Of a stretch of DNA of 54,475 nucleotides, positions 1 to 10,268 are shown piece after piece. Made by a program: the position numbers and the translations under genes. The notes beneath the pieces are model-generated. The model saw nothing but the letters and a program-made list of their open reading frames with translations, was not told the origin of the DNA and did not search any database. Source of the DNA: Chara braunii (taxonomy: Eukaryota; Streptophyta; Charophyceae; Charales; Characeae); the NCBI GenBank assembly GCA_003427395.1, contig BFEA01000026.1:2341876-2396350 (forward strand), given 5' to 3'. Numbering within the stretch: position 1 is the stretch's first letter; every line of letters begins with the position of its first letter.

Positions 1-35
1 AATAGAGTCAGACCATAATTTGGAGTCCTGCACAC

Positions 36-108
36 GGGGGGGGGGGGGGGGGAGGGTCTTTTTAAATTTTAAACTTTAAAGTTTAAAGGATCAAAAAAAA
101 AAAAAAAA
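36..108. repeat. Homopolymer G and A tracts
   Basis: A run of 17 G (36-52) is followed by an AT-rich stretch built on repeats of the type ttaaactttaaag, then a run of 16 A (93-108). Such tracts are prone to sequencing and assembly error. The A run could be a decayed retrotransposon tail, but no element body is visible next to it. Confidence 0.7.
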
Positions 109-640
109 GTTAGCTCAACAAAGTTAAGTGCACGGACAGAACAAGCATGACATAGACTCTTGGACACAGGCAAGACAGGAAAACGTGCACAGACCCGGAA
201 ATCTCAGCAAGTCAGACCAACAGACAGCAATACTCAGAAAAGTGCAGGGATGTCAACAGAATGCAGCTGTGCCGATCTTGCAGTAGGAAGCCATGGAGAT
301 GGTAAGTCTCATTTCTATTACTGTTATTTTGGGGGTCGCCCTGGAAAGAAGGGTTAAGAATGCAGGGATGAGAAGAATAGGTGAACTCCCTGCCTTACAT
401 TGACTGATAAGGTGATGCTGCCCTCGAGTCCTTCAGTGGATAATTTTGCATCATTTTGCGCAAAGAAAGCAACTCCCGCCTGTTGAGGACCACCATCTCA
501 CATGCACAGCCATATGAAAGGGAGAAAGCACAGGGAGAGATGGACATGCACCGAGAAAGACATAAGTGAAGACCACGGGGAGGAAGAAAATTGCGCAGAG
601 AGATAAGGGGGAAGACAAGGAGAAGACAGACACCGAAATA

Positions 641-686
641 CACACACACACACAGCAGCAAGGGGAAACAGACACACACACACACA
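641..686. repeat. Compound (CA)n microsatellite
   Basis: Two CA runs (641-654 and 671-686) are separated by a short purine-rich spacer. They sit in a purine-rich strand that opens several spurious reverse-strand frames rich in Cys and Val. Confidence 0.8.
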
Positions 687-1152
687 TACACATGCACAGT
701 AGGGAGGGGGAGAGTCAGGGGTAGAGTGTATAGATGATACAATGGGTGGCTTGGCTTTTATGATACAATGCAACTTGGTATGATATAAAGTTATAACCCC
801 CCTCTATCTATTTCTATATCCTTTGCTAACCCTGCAAAACCAGCAAGACCCTTTTCCCAAAAGTAACATCTTCAAGGGGAGACATTCCTTGGTCAATCTA
901 GTGTTTTGGTAACCTTTACCCTAATCCTCCCAGAGGATCTGCTTGTTCGTAGCAAATCGCTGTATAAGCAGTGTACTCCTTTCTCCCAAGGCCCGGCCAC
1001 AACTAACTCTGGGGGATGTTATAAGCTGATTGCATCCATACAATGGCATACATATGCATTGCACCCATGCACTGTGGTGGGGTGCAAAAGACCAGGTGCA
1101 CCGCACCCAAAAAAAAAAAAAAACCGTTTTCATTTTTTTAATAAATTCACAG

Positions 1153-1480
1153 GATACCAGTTTGACATAGCATCTCAGCCAAACGTTGCTCAGAAAAACG
1201 TTTCACATAACATTATTGATGACATATAAACACAGAGAACTGCCCGGTGAACACGTGGGCAGAAAGGGAGGAAAGGACAAGAAACGGCGGGCTGTCACAG
1301 ACTGTTTCGTCAGAGTTTCACCAACTCATCAGGAGTACGTTCTTCAATTTTTTGAAATTTTCCCTTCTTTTCTTTGTTTGCAACAAGAATACGAGTTTGA
1401 GGTAGCATCTCCGCCAAATGTTACGGAAAATACTAAATAGAGCGCCACATATGTAACATATTATTGTTGACATATTTATC
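1153..1480 (+). repeat. Diverged direct repeat, about 235 bp apart
   Basis: The segment beginning gataccagtttgacatag (1153) recurs in diverged form from 1387 (aatacgagtttgaggtag). Both copies continue through a gcatct-gccaaa-gtta block and a cataacattattgatgacatat-like block (about 1203-1228 and 1454-1480). The copies differ by many substitutions and small indels, so this is an old duplication. No coding sense is apparent. Confidence 0.5.
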
Positions 1481-2008
1481 TTTTTGAACTTTCTTTCGTT
1501 TTCTTTATTGCAATTATCTGGCAGGTGCACACTGTGCATCCAAATGTGCGCACAGAATGCGCTTGCAAGTATTAAATGACGTTGAATGAGCCCTACAGCT
1601 TTACCATACCGCCACGCTGCGATGTTCCAAGGGTGCAACAACAAAATGTGCAAGTATACAAGACATGACTCAAGAAATGCTTGTCCAAGCAGCTTCAACA
1701 ACCCCCCCCAGACCCAAACAGCCAAAGGTCTGTCTTCTGCTCCCTCTCTCTCCAAAAGGCTATGCTACCGGTTTTCGGAGACCTGAACATCCCTGCCTGA
1801 TGTTTCGGGTCGGGATCCGTCTGGATATCTGGGGTCAAAGTTGTCCGTGATCCCAGACGGCTAGTTTTTTTCTCAGATTTTTTATTCGGGCATTGTGGCC
1901 GAGCAAAATGGAGCACAAATCAGAGCTTACTTCTGAGAAACTTGTCAAAGGGGGTCTGGGGGATTATGGGCAGGGCTGAGAGGGTTCTTTTTTTTTTTTT
2001 TTTTTTTT

Positions 2009-2056
2009 AATTTGGACCATTTGTTGATTTATGCGTGTCATCCTTGCGCAGGGGCC

Positions 2057-2088
<32 letters not shown>

Positions 2089-2106
2089 ACGGATGTCCCG
2101 AAGGAC
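2009..2106 (-). ncRNA. U6: U6 snRNA retrocopy (full length)
   Basis: The reverse strand carries a 98-nt U6 spliceosomal RNA sequence. It has the 5' stem-loop (gtccttcgggac), the invariant ACAGAGA box, the AGC triad and the 3' end ggtccaaatt. The U6 3' end runs directly into about 20 A (T on the plus strand, to 1988). The unit is bracketed by a 19-bp target duplication: agggctgagagggttcttt at 1972-1990 and the same with one change at 2107-2125. This is the layout of a transcript copied by LINE machinery, not of a Pol III gene with its own upstream element, so function is unlikely. Confidence 0.93.
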
Positions 2107-2125
2107 AGGGCTAAGAGGGTTCTTT

Positions 2126-2449
2126 TTTTTCTTTTTTTTTTTAATTAAAAAAACAGGTCTGCAAGGAAAATGAGCAACAGCGAGATGATAATATTCAGAT
2201 TGCACAATCACATTGAAAGCCAGAGCATATCACACTGTTCAGAAAGCAGCATTGCACCAATATGACACCAATGGAGAATCGTAACACTGACCAATGTCAA
2301 TGAGAGCTTGCTCTCGCCACCACCAACATATGTATCCAGGCTCTTCTCCCTACTTGGCGCTCGGCGCCCAGCCTACTACCTACACAGCTACTACTAGCCT
2401 ACTAATTGACAATGCAACTGTTGACGTCAGCAGCCAACGAAGTACTTGA
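2126..2449. other. Non-coding stretch
   Basis: T-rich at the left edge (continuation of the U6 target duplication), then unique-looking sequence. I see no reading frame, RNA or repeat that I can support. Confidence 0.5.
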
Positions 2450-3174
2450 ACATGTCGCCCGTAGCAGACCATCGCCAACACCAGGTATGTGCCCTCACAT
2501 CATCATCATCATCACATCATCATGATCATCATCCTTCTCTCTCTCCCTTGTCTACACCCACGTCTTCCCTCTGTACGCCCGAAGACCACCCCTGCGCCTC
2601 ACTGTTCATCCAAGCCCTCAGCCAGCTTTGGAGGCTGGGGTATGGCGCTGCCCTCAGCAACGCCCTGCTTCCACACACGACCGCACGTGCGCTGCACCTT
2701 ACTCCAGTGCTAGCAGCCAGCCCGCGAGCATGAGCTCCAGCAGCGCTGCCGCCAGCCAGCAAGTGCACGAATGGCCCTGGCCAGGCAGCGAGCTCTTTCC
2801 TATATGGAAAAAGCCTGCCTCGTTCGGCAGCCTGGCTGGCCTGGGCTTCGGCCCAGAAGCGTGGTAGGCCCCAGGATGCTGTGCCTCTGATGCAGCTACT
2901 GGGCCTCATTCGGTTGGGCCTCCCAACTGTCTGTGTATGAGGCTGCGATTCTTGCCCAGGGCCTGCTCTTTCAGAAAGTCCCGGGAGGCCGTGGAATGTC
3001 CTTGCTGTTCGGCCTGTGTTTTCCTCAACCAACTGGCGCGTCACAACTGTCTGGACCCCAAATATGAAAATGACAGCTGAGGGCCTCTTGAGATTTGTTA
3101 GGCCCGCCTTCACTTAGGGCGGGCACTTATGCAACAGGGGCCCCATAGGCCTGCCGAGGACCCAGATCCTCGCA
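2450..3174 (-). mobile_element. Gypsy A LTR (3' LTR, inverted; far end uncertain)
   Basis: Reading the minus strand, a purine-rich tract (3188-3175) follows the chromodomain frame. It leads into TGCGAGGATC at 3174, matching the start of the LTR of element A2 (TGCAAGGATC at 51,124) and its next bases. Both then share CCTAAGTGAAGGCGGGCCT. In this copy that motif is a perfect hairpin: GCCCGCC and GGCGGGC arms at 3102-3108 and 3118-3124 with a 9-nt loop. The 194-residue reverse frame (2529-3113) lies inside the LTR and I do not regard it as a gene. The far end is not defined by a second copy. Confidence 0.55.
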
Positions 3175-3424
3175 TTCCCTCCTCCTATACTTCGATAGTC
3201 CCTTGAGAAGTCTTCTATTCTGCAGGCATCTTCCCCTTGAAGATCTCTTTCGTAGCCTGCAATAACTTGAGGTGCAGTTCTCACGAGTTCTTCTCTGGTG
3301 AACCACCGATCTTCGCGGGATTCCAGATGATGTCTGAATCTGACACGATATTGCATTCTCGGTTTAGGAGGGGGGCCTATGCCCGGTGGTCGAGGTACAG
3401 GCATCCACGATCTGGCCATCTCAA
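3175..3424 (-). pseudogene. Gypsy A chromodomain-like integrase tail
   Basis: The reverse frame is a gypsy polyprotein tail. It has a linker rich in Pro and Gly (PPPKPRMQYRVRFRHH), then a chromodomain-like block with EDRWFTREEL and TAPQVIAGYE. It aligns closely with the tail of element A2 (RPPKPQMQF, EDRWFTREEL, TAPQVVSHYE). In this family the domain ends the pol polyprotein and is thought to steer integration through chromatin contacts. Its upstream part is missing. At about 3420 it meets an RNase H frame of the same family on the opposite strand, so this is a rearranged fragment. The usual stop and LTR follow it. Confidence 0.75.
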
Positions 3425-3895
3425 AAGCTAGCGAAGTCCACGTATGAGCGCGAGCTTTATGCCCTACATAGAGCGCTGGTCCACTGGAGGCACTATCTCC
3501 TAGGCAGATTCTTCTATGTGAGATCTGACCATGAGACCTTGCGCTGGATCAAGACACAGCCTGGGCTCTCTGATGCACTCAAGCGATGGATACAAGTGAT
3601 AGATATGTATGACTATCAACTTGATCCCATCAAGGGAGAGCACAACGAAGTGGCTGATGCACTATCTCGTCGGGCAGATTCTCTAGGCACGCTAGTCACT
3701 GAGTTTCGCATATCTGACGAACTCACTCGATCACTGGTGGAAGCCCATCAAGAAGATCCAGTTTTGTTTGAGATCATTCGCAAAATGGAGGCTAAGGATA
3801 AAACTACCTCCGATGAGTTTGTGATGGTCAATGGATTACTGTTGCTTGATAAGGCAGGGAATAAAAGACTGTGTGTTCCAACTAGAGAGTCATGA
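3420..3895 (+). pseudogene. Gypsy A1 RNase H and start of integrase
   Basis: RNase H of a Ty3/gypsy pol, which degrades RNA in the RNA-DNA hybrid during reverse transcription. Visible motifs are YERELYAL, WRHYLLGR, SDHETLRWI and the conserved C-terminal ADALSRR. The frame then runs through the tether (GLLLLDKAGNKRLCVP) into the integrase N-terminus. The N-terminal part of RNase H is absent, so the Met at 3386 is not a true start. The open frame ends at 3895, and a frameshift then carries the zinc-binding HDATGHFGYRK stretch into another frame. Confidence 0.82.
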
Positions 3896-5003
3896 TGCAA
3901 CTGGACATTTCGGGTATAGGAAAACTTCAGCAAACCTAGTACAGAGATTCTAGTGGCCTTCTATGATGGAAGACGCAAAAAGGTATGTTGAAACCTGCCA
4001 GGTCTGTCAACGTGACAAACCTAGGACACAGGCTCCGCCGGGGCTCATTAAGCCTCTGCCGATTCCTGAAGGTCCTGGTCAAAGTGTATCCATGGACTTC
4101 ATGGATACCCTTGTGACTAGCAGGTCTGGGAAAAGACACATCTTTGTTATAATAGACCGTTTTTCCAAGTATGCTAGACTTATCGCTATGCCTGAGACTG
4201 CTAAAACTGACTACATCATCAGACTATTTATGGATAACTGGGTACGGGACTTCGGTTGATCTAAATTTATCGTTAGTGACCGGGATGTAAGTTTTGCAAG
4301 TGAACTGTGGCAAAACACAGCCCAGCAGACGGGAACTAGACTGCAAATGACATCAGGGAACCACCCTGAAGCAAATGGTCAGGCGGAGCAGATGGACCGA
4401 GTAGTGCAGCACATGCTTCGGCATTACATCAAGCCAAGTCAGAACGACTGGGACGAAAAGCTATCACTCGTCGCCAGCCTGTACAACAACGCAGTACACA
4501 GCACTACCGGCAGGACTCCCAACCAACTACATCTTGGTTGGAAACCCAAACCCGCCCTTGATTACCTACTGCCTGAAAACCAGGCAACTGCAGCACCTGG
4601 TAACATAGAGTTCGCTATCAAATATGAACAGATGCTGCAGTAGGCTGTAGAAAACATTAGAAAGTCTTAGGATGCCATGATTGCATCCGAGAACAAGCAC
4701 AGGCGACCTTCTAACTTTCAGGTAGGGGACAGAGTCTGGGTAAAGTCATCTGAACTGGGACAGGAAGTAGGTACCTCCAGGAAACTAATGCCACAGCACT
4801 TCGGTCCATGGGAAGTCCTAGACATAATGGGCGATCAAGAGGATGGGCCTTCCTGCGTGATTCGCGTTCCCCCTCATCTACGTACACACCCTGTATTCCA
4901 TGCCTCAAAGCTGGCACCATTCGCAGAGTCTGCACAGTTTCCTTCCAGACGGTCAATGCTGCCCCCAACCATGGATGGTGAAGTGGACATCGAACCCAAA
5001 ACA
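3896..5003 (+). pseudogene. Gypsy A1 integrase, broken
   Basis: Integrase of a gypsy pol. The zinc-binding half has CQVCQRDK. The catalytic core shows all three acidic positions in context: SMDFMDT, IVSDRD and NHPEANGQAE. The C-terminal domain follows with HRRPSNFQVGDRVWVKS, GPWEVLDI and HPVFHASKL. Lesions are a TGA at about 4257, TAG at 4641 and TAG at 4668. Alignment with A2 shows Gln at both TAG sites, so each fits a CAG-to-TAG change. The frame ends in LPPTMDGEVDIE and then enters LINE sequence near 5003. Confidence 0.85.
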
Positions 5004-6296
5004 GACCGGACATGTTCATTGGAGTGGTTGTTGGGGCTAGGCTCCTGATACTGTCCAGGGCTAGTTTGTTCCATGCAAGACCAGGTCTGGTAAGGAGTTT
5101 GACAATCCATTTAACTTGTAGAGCTTTTGTTTCCTATTTGGGGTCAATGATGCCAAGTCCTCCTCTAGCTGGTTTCCTTATGATGTAGTGCCATGCTATC
5201 TTTGGTATACAGTTCTCCTTGTTTGGGTCACCCGACCACAAGTATGCTCTTGCTTTGCGGTTGAGCTCCTTGATTGTGTGATCTGGCACCGTCCAGATAG
5301 AAGTTATATACCACATCATTGAGAAAACTGATGTATTGATAGTCAGTGCCCGACCTAACAGGGATGTGAAGGTGTTCCCCCACCTGCCCAGTTTGTTGAT
5401 TTGACTAGCGAGTATATTTTGGGCCATTTGGGGGGCGAAGCCATCTTTCGTCATTAGGATGCCTAGGTATCTTGTAGGTGTATCTGGCTTCTCCCATGTC
5501 ATAGCCGCCTCCGGGCCCTGATGTTGGGGAACTTCCTCTTCAGACAACCACCATCCAATCGTTTTTTTCCAGTTGATTTTCATTTCTGAAGCCAATCTGA
5601 AGGCCTCCATGGCTCGTACCAGTGCACTAAAAGATGAGTCCGAGGCACGGATGAGGACAATCAGGTCATCAGCGAACATGATCATTGTAGGGAAGTGAAG
5701 GTGGTGAGGTGTGCCTGCATTTACTTCTAGTAGCTTGTGGATGGATGGGTCCTTGCGCAGCAAAGATGCTATAGCCTCCATTACAAAGAGGAAGATTGGT
5801 GGTGCGAGTGGATCGCCTTGGCGGACTGATCGTGATATTGGATAGCAGTCAGATATCAGGCCATTGATTTGGACACAGCCTATAGCATCATTGTATAAAA
5901 TGCGAACCCACTTCCTAAAATTTGGACCTACTCCCATCTTTTCCATGTTTGCATTGAGGAACGCCCAGTTGACATGATCATAGGCCTTTTCGAAATGAAA
6001 AAAAAGGATTGTTGTATTAATCCTTTTCTCTCTAACTTTCTTGGCTGCTTCATTAAGGGTCAGTACGTTGTCAAGTATGTATCTTATGTGGATAAACCTG
6101 TTTGGTCTATGTGAAAACACTTATCAGTCAGATCTAGGATTCGAAATGCTAACGCTTTGGCTAAGATCTTGTAAGGAAGTGTAAGCAGGGAAATTGGTCT
6201 GTAATTTCTGATATCCTCCTTGTCCCCTTTCTTGTACAACAATGTAACCACGCTACTGCTTATCAGGTTCTCTTCCCCAACAATTCTATCCACATC
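5004..6296 (-). pseudogene. LINE ORF2 reverse transcriptase fragment
   Basis: Reverse transcriptase of a plant-type non-LTR retrotransposon, which copies its RNA at a nicked target. In order the minus strand shows SSSVVTLLYKKGD and NYRPISLL (about 6290-6200), FEKAYDHVNWAFL, SVRQGDPLAPP, the catalytic FADD, then KINWKKTIGWW and TRYLGIL, ending at GLGIIDPK and MSGLFWV. The main open frame is 6120-5134, with a frameshift near 6110. Both ends are cut: the 5' part with endonuclease is missing, and so are the zinc knuckle and 3' tail. There is no poly(A). The 5' edge is fused in frame to gypsy B1 integrase sequence. Confidence 0.9.
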
Positions 6297-6785
6297 ATAC
6301 TTACCATCCATATCAGGGGGAATCATAGATTTGCTTGATGGAAATATGTCATTACTAACACAAGGCAATAACTTTGAAGCGTGGAACACCGGATACGTGT
6401 GCAAATGTGGAGGAATCTCGACAACATAGGAAGGACCATCAACATCACCAATCACATCAAGAATTTGCGAAGGTCCTCTATAAGCAGGTAATAATTTCTG
6501 AGAAATGTTCTCCTTAGGGAAAAACTCTTTTTGACTTTACCCAGACTAGATCACCTACATCAAATTGCGAAGGTCTGCGATGCTTATTAGCCTGTTCTAT
6601 CATCTGATGTTGTGCCTTACTAATGTTCTCCTTAACTTTTTCCAGGTCTTCTGATATTGGACAACAAATTCCCTGGTTCCTGGCGGAAGTCTCTGTACTT
6701 GATCAGGGTTTAGACATTCAATGGGTCTACGAGGGCGCCACCCCAGATGCAGTCCAGTAGGCGTTCTTGATGTAGCTAGATGCAC
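6297..6785 (-). pseudogene. Gypsy B1 integrase C-terminal domain
   Basis: Two minus-strand frames (6785-6600 and 6455-6297) cover the end of integrase. They show HLATSRTP, LHLGWRPRRPIECLNPDQVQ, then DGPSYVVEIPPHLHTYPVFHASKLL and IPPDMDGKYDVDRIV. B2 has nearly the same words in one frame, so a frameshift near 6500-6600 disrupts this copy. The second frame continues without a stop into LINE RT at 6296. That makes a chance chimera, which I do not regard as a gene fusion under selection. Confidence 0.82.
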
Positions 6786-6851
6786 AAAGTTGTTATAGGC
6801 ACTTGCAACTTTTGGCAGATGTTCATCCCAATCAATCTGATCTGGCCGGAT

Positions 6852-7871
6852 CTACATGCGCAGCACTTGCTGCAGCAACTTATTCATCTTCTCAGTTTGT
6901 CCATTTGTCTCAGGGTGTCTACCTGAAGACATAGTCAGTTTGGACCCGTATACCTTCATTAGTTGCTGCCACTGCTCTCCTGTGAACCGCGAATCCCTAT
7001 CACTTACAATAGTCAAGGGATGCCCAAAATCCTTCACCCAATGGTTAAAGAATTCCCTAATCACCAATTCAGTTCTTGGTTCTCGAGGAAGTGGAACAAA
7101 CACAGCAAACTTGCTAAACCGGTCCACTATAACCGTAACCTGACTCTTTCCGTTTCTGCTCTTTATCTTAGTGTCCATAAAGTCTATAGACACGGAGTCC
7201 CCGGGTCTGAGTAATCCAAGGGGAGGTTGTGTGGAACTTTTGTTCCTTTGACAAACCTGACAGCCTTGCACATAGGAAATACAATCATGTTTCATTCCTG
7301 GCCACGTGTAGGAGCGTAGGAGGTTAGCATAAGTCTTCCTCCATCCAAAGTGCCCCTCAGTATTGTGGTTTTCCCCAAGTATTATGCTACGAATTTCCTC
7401 ATTGTTTGGAACACATAGTCGGTCATGGACATCTGTTTTTTCAAACAACAGTCCCTGTGTTACTCTATAGTCCGAGACTTCGTGAGGTGTCGTCCGCACT
7501 TTGCCAATCAATTGGCTATAGTCTGGATCACTTGTGTAGGCAGACTTAATCTTTTCCTGCGATTCGATGCTTGCATCTAAGTATGTGACAATAGCACCGA
7601 AAAAGTCGGTCCTTCGACTCAATGCGTCAGTAACAACATTGTACTTACCCTTTACTGGCTTCAATTCAAAGTCAAACTGATCAATCGCCCCAGCCCACCT
7701 GGTCAGTTTAGGTGTCATCTGGGCCCGGGTTTTAAGCCAGTGAAGTGTCTCATGATCCGAGAACACTTTAAAATGGCGTCCTAGTAGATAATGTCGCCAG
7801 TGATTCAGTGCTTCCCTAAGAGCGAACAACTCTCTCTCATAGGTAGAAGCACGACCTTTTCGCTAGGCAAT
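6852..7871 (-). pseudogene. Gypsy B1 RNase H and integrase core
   Basis: One long open frame (7829-6852, 325 residues). RNase H comes first (FALREALNHWRHYLLGR, SDHETLHWLK, TDALSRR), then the tether (GLLFEKTDVHDRLCVP). Integrase follows: zinc-binding NTEGHFGWRK plus CQVCQRNK, then the core with SIDFMDT, IVSDRDSRF and RHPETNGQTE, which supply the DDE residues. It stops at a TAG (6852-6854) in the stretch that reads IRPDQ in B2. This is the best preserved enzyme block of the element. The open length is an accident of slow decay, because the flanking frames are broken. Confidence 0.9.
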
Positions 7872-8787
7872 CTACAAGACAAACTCTACAGGTGTGTACC
7901 CATTTCCATCGTCTAGCTGGAGTACAACACCAATCCCGTATTGACTTGAGTTAGTGGTTACGATAAAAGGAAAAGATGGGTCTGCAACTTTCAACACCGG
8001 GTAGTTAATCAAACACTTCTTTAAACGCTTTAAGGACGCGGTACAATCCTGATCCCATTTCCAGACTGTTTCTTTCTTTAGCAATTTGCGCAATGGGCCA
8101 GCGATTACCGTAAAGTTCCGAACGAACTTGCGGTAGTAGTTGGCCAGATCAAGAAACGAGCGCAGTTCCGTCAACGTGCGCGGGTTGGGCCAATCTCTAA
8201 TGGCTGCAATCTTAGCGTCTTTCGGTTTAATCCCATCACCGTCTACCATATGTCCCAAGTAAAGGACCTGACACTTTGCCCACTCACACTTCTTTGGGTT
8301 AATCTTAAACTTCGCCTCTCACAATTTATTAAGCACAATTCAAAGGTGTTCCTCATGCTCTTCCAGACTCTTGCTAAAAATCAGTATATCATCTAAATAA
8401 ACAACAACAAATTTATCAAGCCAATCACGAAACAACTCATTCATACATCTCTGAAAGGTTGCAGGGGCATTAGTCAAGCCAAACGACATCACCACAAACT
8501 CATAGTGACCATATCTCGTTCGGAAAGCCGTTTTGTGCTTAGTCCTTGGGCAATACCTCAATCTGATGGTATCTTGACTTCAGATCAATCTTAGAGAAAT
8601 ACTTGCAACCCTGAACTCTATCCAGGAGATCATCTATTCGTGGTAACGGTTCCGCATTCTTAACGGTTATCGCATTAAGTCCCCTATAGTTTATCCACAT
8701 TCGGAGTTCGCCACCCTTCTTTGGTACAAACAAGACTGGTGCACCGAATGGCGAGGAACTTGGTTTCATCCACCCCTTCTCAAGCAA
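7872..8787 (-). pseudogene. Gypsy B1 reverse transcriptase
   Basis: RT spread over three minus-strand frames: 8787-8539, 8561-8340 and 8258-7872. Motifs in order are PSSSPFGAPVLFVPKKGG, MWINYRGLNAIT (usual form CVDYR), [29 protein letters not shown] and the catalytic YLDD. The connection domain follows (LRSFLDLANYYRKFVRNF), then the start of RNase H (VTTNSSQYGIGVVL, where TDAS is usual). Frameshifts lie near 8550 and 8300. The frame upstream ends in TAA where paralogy suggests Gln (RKQ then DELLEKG). Confidence 0.88.
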
Positions 8788-8793
8788 CTCATC

Positions 8794-9537
8794 TTATTGC
8801 TTTCGCAGCTCATCCAGCTTTTTTGGAGACATCCTGTAGATAAGGCCCTTAGGAATCCGGCTACCGGGTTCTAGCTCAATCCGGTGCTTGGTTTCTCTCT
8901 CAACCACTCCACTTGGGGCCTTTCCAACATCAACGAACTCAACAAGCAACTTGTGCACATTGGGGGATATCGGCTCTTCCTCTTTCTTTTCTTCACTCAC
9001 TGGGCACACATATGCAACAAACACTTGGTCGGCGAGGTCGTTTTTGACTACATGTTGGGCAAACGCGGGGGCACTCATGCAACAAAGGGATAGGCTATTC
9101 TCTACGCCAGATGCATGGTAAAGTCGAATTTTCTTCTTTCCACTTGTAGGACTAGGAAAACAACACTCATGCTCACCCAGTTTCACATCTGCATTGGCGG
9201 CCTCACCCTAGTCAATTCCTAGAATCATGTCAAAAGGGAGACTGTCCTCCACTAAGAGTGTCAGGGAGTGCAAAACACGTTCCACCTTTCCCCCTGCCTC
9301 CAACCGGAAGTATGCCCTAACCCCTTCAACATAGCTATCAACCACCATTTCTCTATTATCTGCTAGCTTGCTTATGACAAGCTGATCTAACTTTTGAACT
9401 TTCAGCCCTAGGCGCATCTTCTGCAGCCCTTTCTTGCTAATATAACTGCGCGTTAACCCACTATCTATTAACGCTCTCACCCTTACTTTACTTACTTCTA
9501 CGTTTGCAATAAGTAACTGCCCTTTCTTTTTCTTCAT
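8794..9537 (-). pseudogene. Gypsy B1 aspartic protease and linker to RT
   Basis: The frame at 9537-9208 is a retropepsin-like aspartic protease, which cuts the gag-pol polyprotein. It has VRALIDSGLTRSYIS with the catalytic DSG triad, and ends with SLPFDMILGID, a typical end of the domain. A stop at 9208 separates it from frame 9186-8794. That frame holds the linker (HKLLVEFVDVGKAP, ERETKHRIELEPGSRIP, YRMSPKKLDEL) leading into RT. The usual DSGAT is DSGLT here. Confidence 0.82.
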
Positions 9538-9740
9538 TTCGTCCCAAGCGCGACGACGAGTGATCAGTTCATCACCTATGCTTGCGAGGGAAACACCTAG
9601 TGAAGTCCTAGCACAAGCAACTTCTGGGCAGCTAACTAGGTGGGGGCCAACTACTGTCTCAGTCTCTGCCAGTGGGACCTCTGGATGGGAGGTTGAAAGT
9701 CTGCTTGCATCCGAAGTCCCTGTAGAGGCAACTGCAACCT

Positions 9741-9992
9741 CTACTGGTCGTTCCCTTTTGGGTACCTATAATCAGGACAGAAGGGAACAATGTGGTCGGG
9801 GTCACCACATTTGAAGCATTGACCGACCTTACGACGTTCTTCCCAAACTTTTTCGTCTATACCCATTTCTAACCAAGGTTTGCCTTCAACTATCCCTGGG
9901 TGTTCCGGGTATGGCCGTCTACCTCTACCTCTTCCCCCTATGGAGTTAGGACCTCTACCACCGTGCGAGGGACCATTACCCCTACCTCCCAC
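9741..9992 (-). pseudogene. Gypsy B1 nucleocapsid zinc knuckle
   Basis: A Gly- and Arg-rich basic stretch precedes one CCHC knuckle, CFKCGDPDHIVPFC, which fits CX2CX4HX4C exactly. In gag this element packages genomic RNA. It lies between the capsid-like gag frame and the protease, as expected. The plus-strand Ser/Thr-rich frames over the same bases are shadows. Confidence 0.85.
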
Positions 9993-10268
9993 ATAGTAGC
10001 TACCTTCGCCACTACCCCTCTAGGCGGCGGGTCTTCATCCTCCACCACGGCTGCGGCCTCCTCTTCATCTACCATGACCTCTTCCTCCTTGTCACCCTCC
10101 CCCGTGGGCTGCAACAGCCGCATAGTCCCCTCCCTGGGCTAAGTGACCATTGGTTCCTTCTTCTAACCCATAGTCTATCTGGTCATAGGTAAGTGACTCC
10201 ACTCCTCCTTCAAAGGTGACCAGTAAGTTATCTTTACCTGCTATATTCCCGGAGATCGTCCGATCTTT

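Larger units (their letters stand above)
1..1971. other. Non-coding repeat-rich flank
   Basis: No recognisable gene. The open frames here are short and arise from low-complexity DNA such as CA repeats and polypurine stretches. They have no codon structure or family motif that I can name. The stretch holds homopolymers near its start, a compound CA repeat and a diverged direct repeat, listed separately. Confidence 0.6.
3420..5003 (+). mobile_element. Gypsy family A, copy A1 (RNase H-integrase body)
   Basis: A Ty3/gypsy pol fragment that starts abruptly inside RNase H and ends just before the chromodomain (motif LPPTMDG, then DIE). It lacks gag, protease and RT. The same family occurs again at 48.6-51.8 kb (A2). 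The left edge abuts its own type of chromodomain in inverted orientation. The right edge abuts a LINE fragment. Stops and frameshifts show that it is dead. Confidence 0.85.

Noticed and set aside
641-686. CRISPR-like or other spaced repeat array
   Set aside because: Simple CA microsatellite in eukaryotic DNA. No repeat-spacer structure anywhere in the window.
395-773. Cys/Val-rich reverse-strand ORFs as small secreted proteins
   Set aside because: Three overlapping frames over the same CA and polypurine stretch, each lacking a consistent signal or domain.
2529-3113. 194-residue reverse-strand ORF as a host gene
   Set aside because: It lies inside the LTR that follows the gypsy A chromodomain and has no domain. 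GC-rich DNA opens frames by chance.
6084-6455. Gypsy integrase-LINE RT fusion protein
   Set aside because: The frame is continuous across the junction at 6296, but both partners are truncated and broken nearby, so a functional fusion is not supported.
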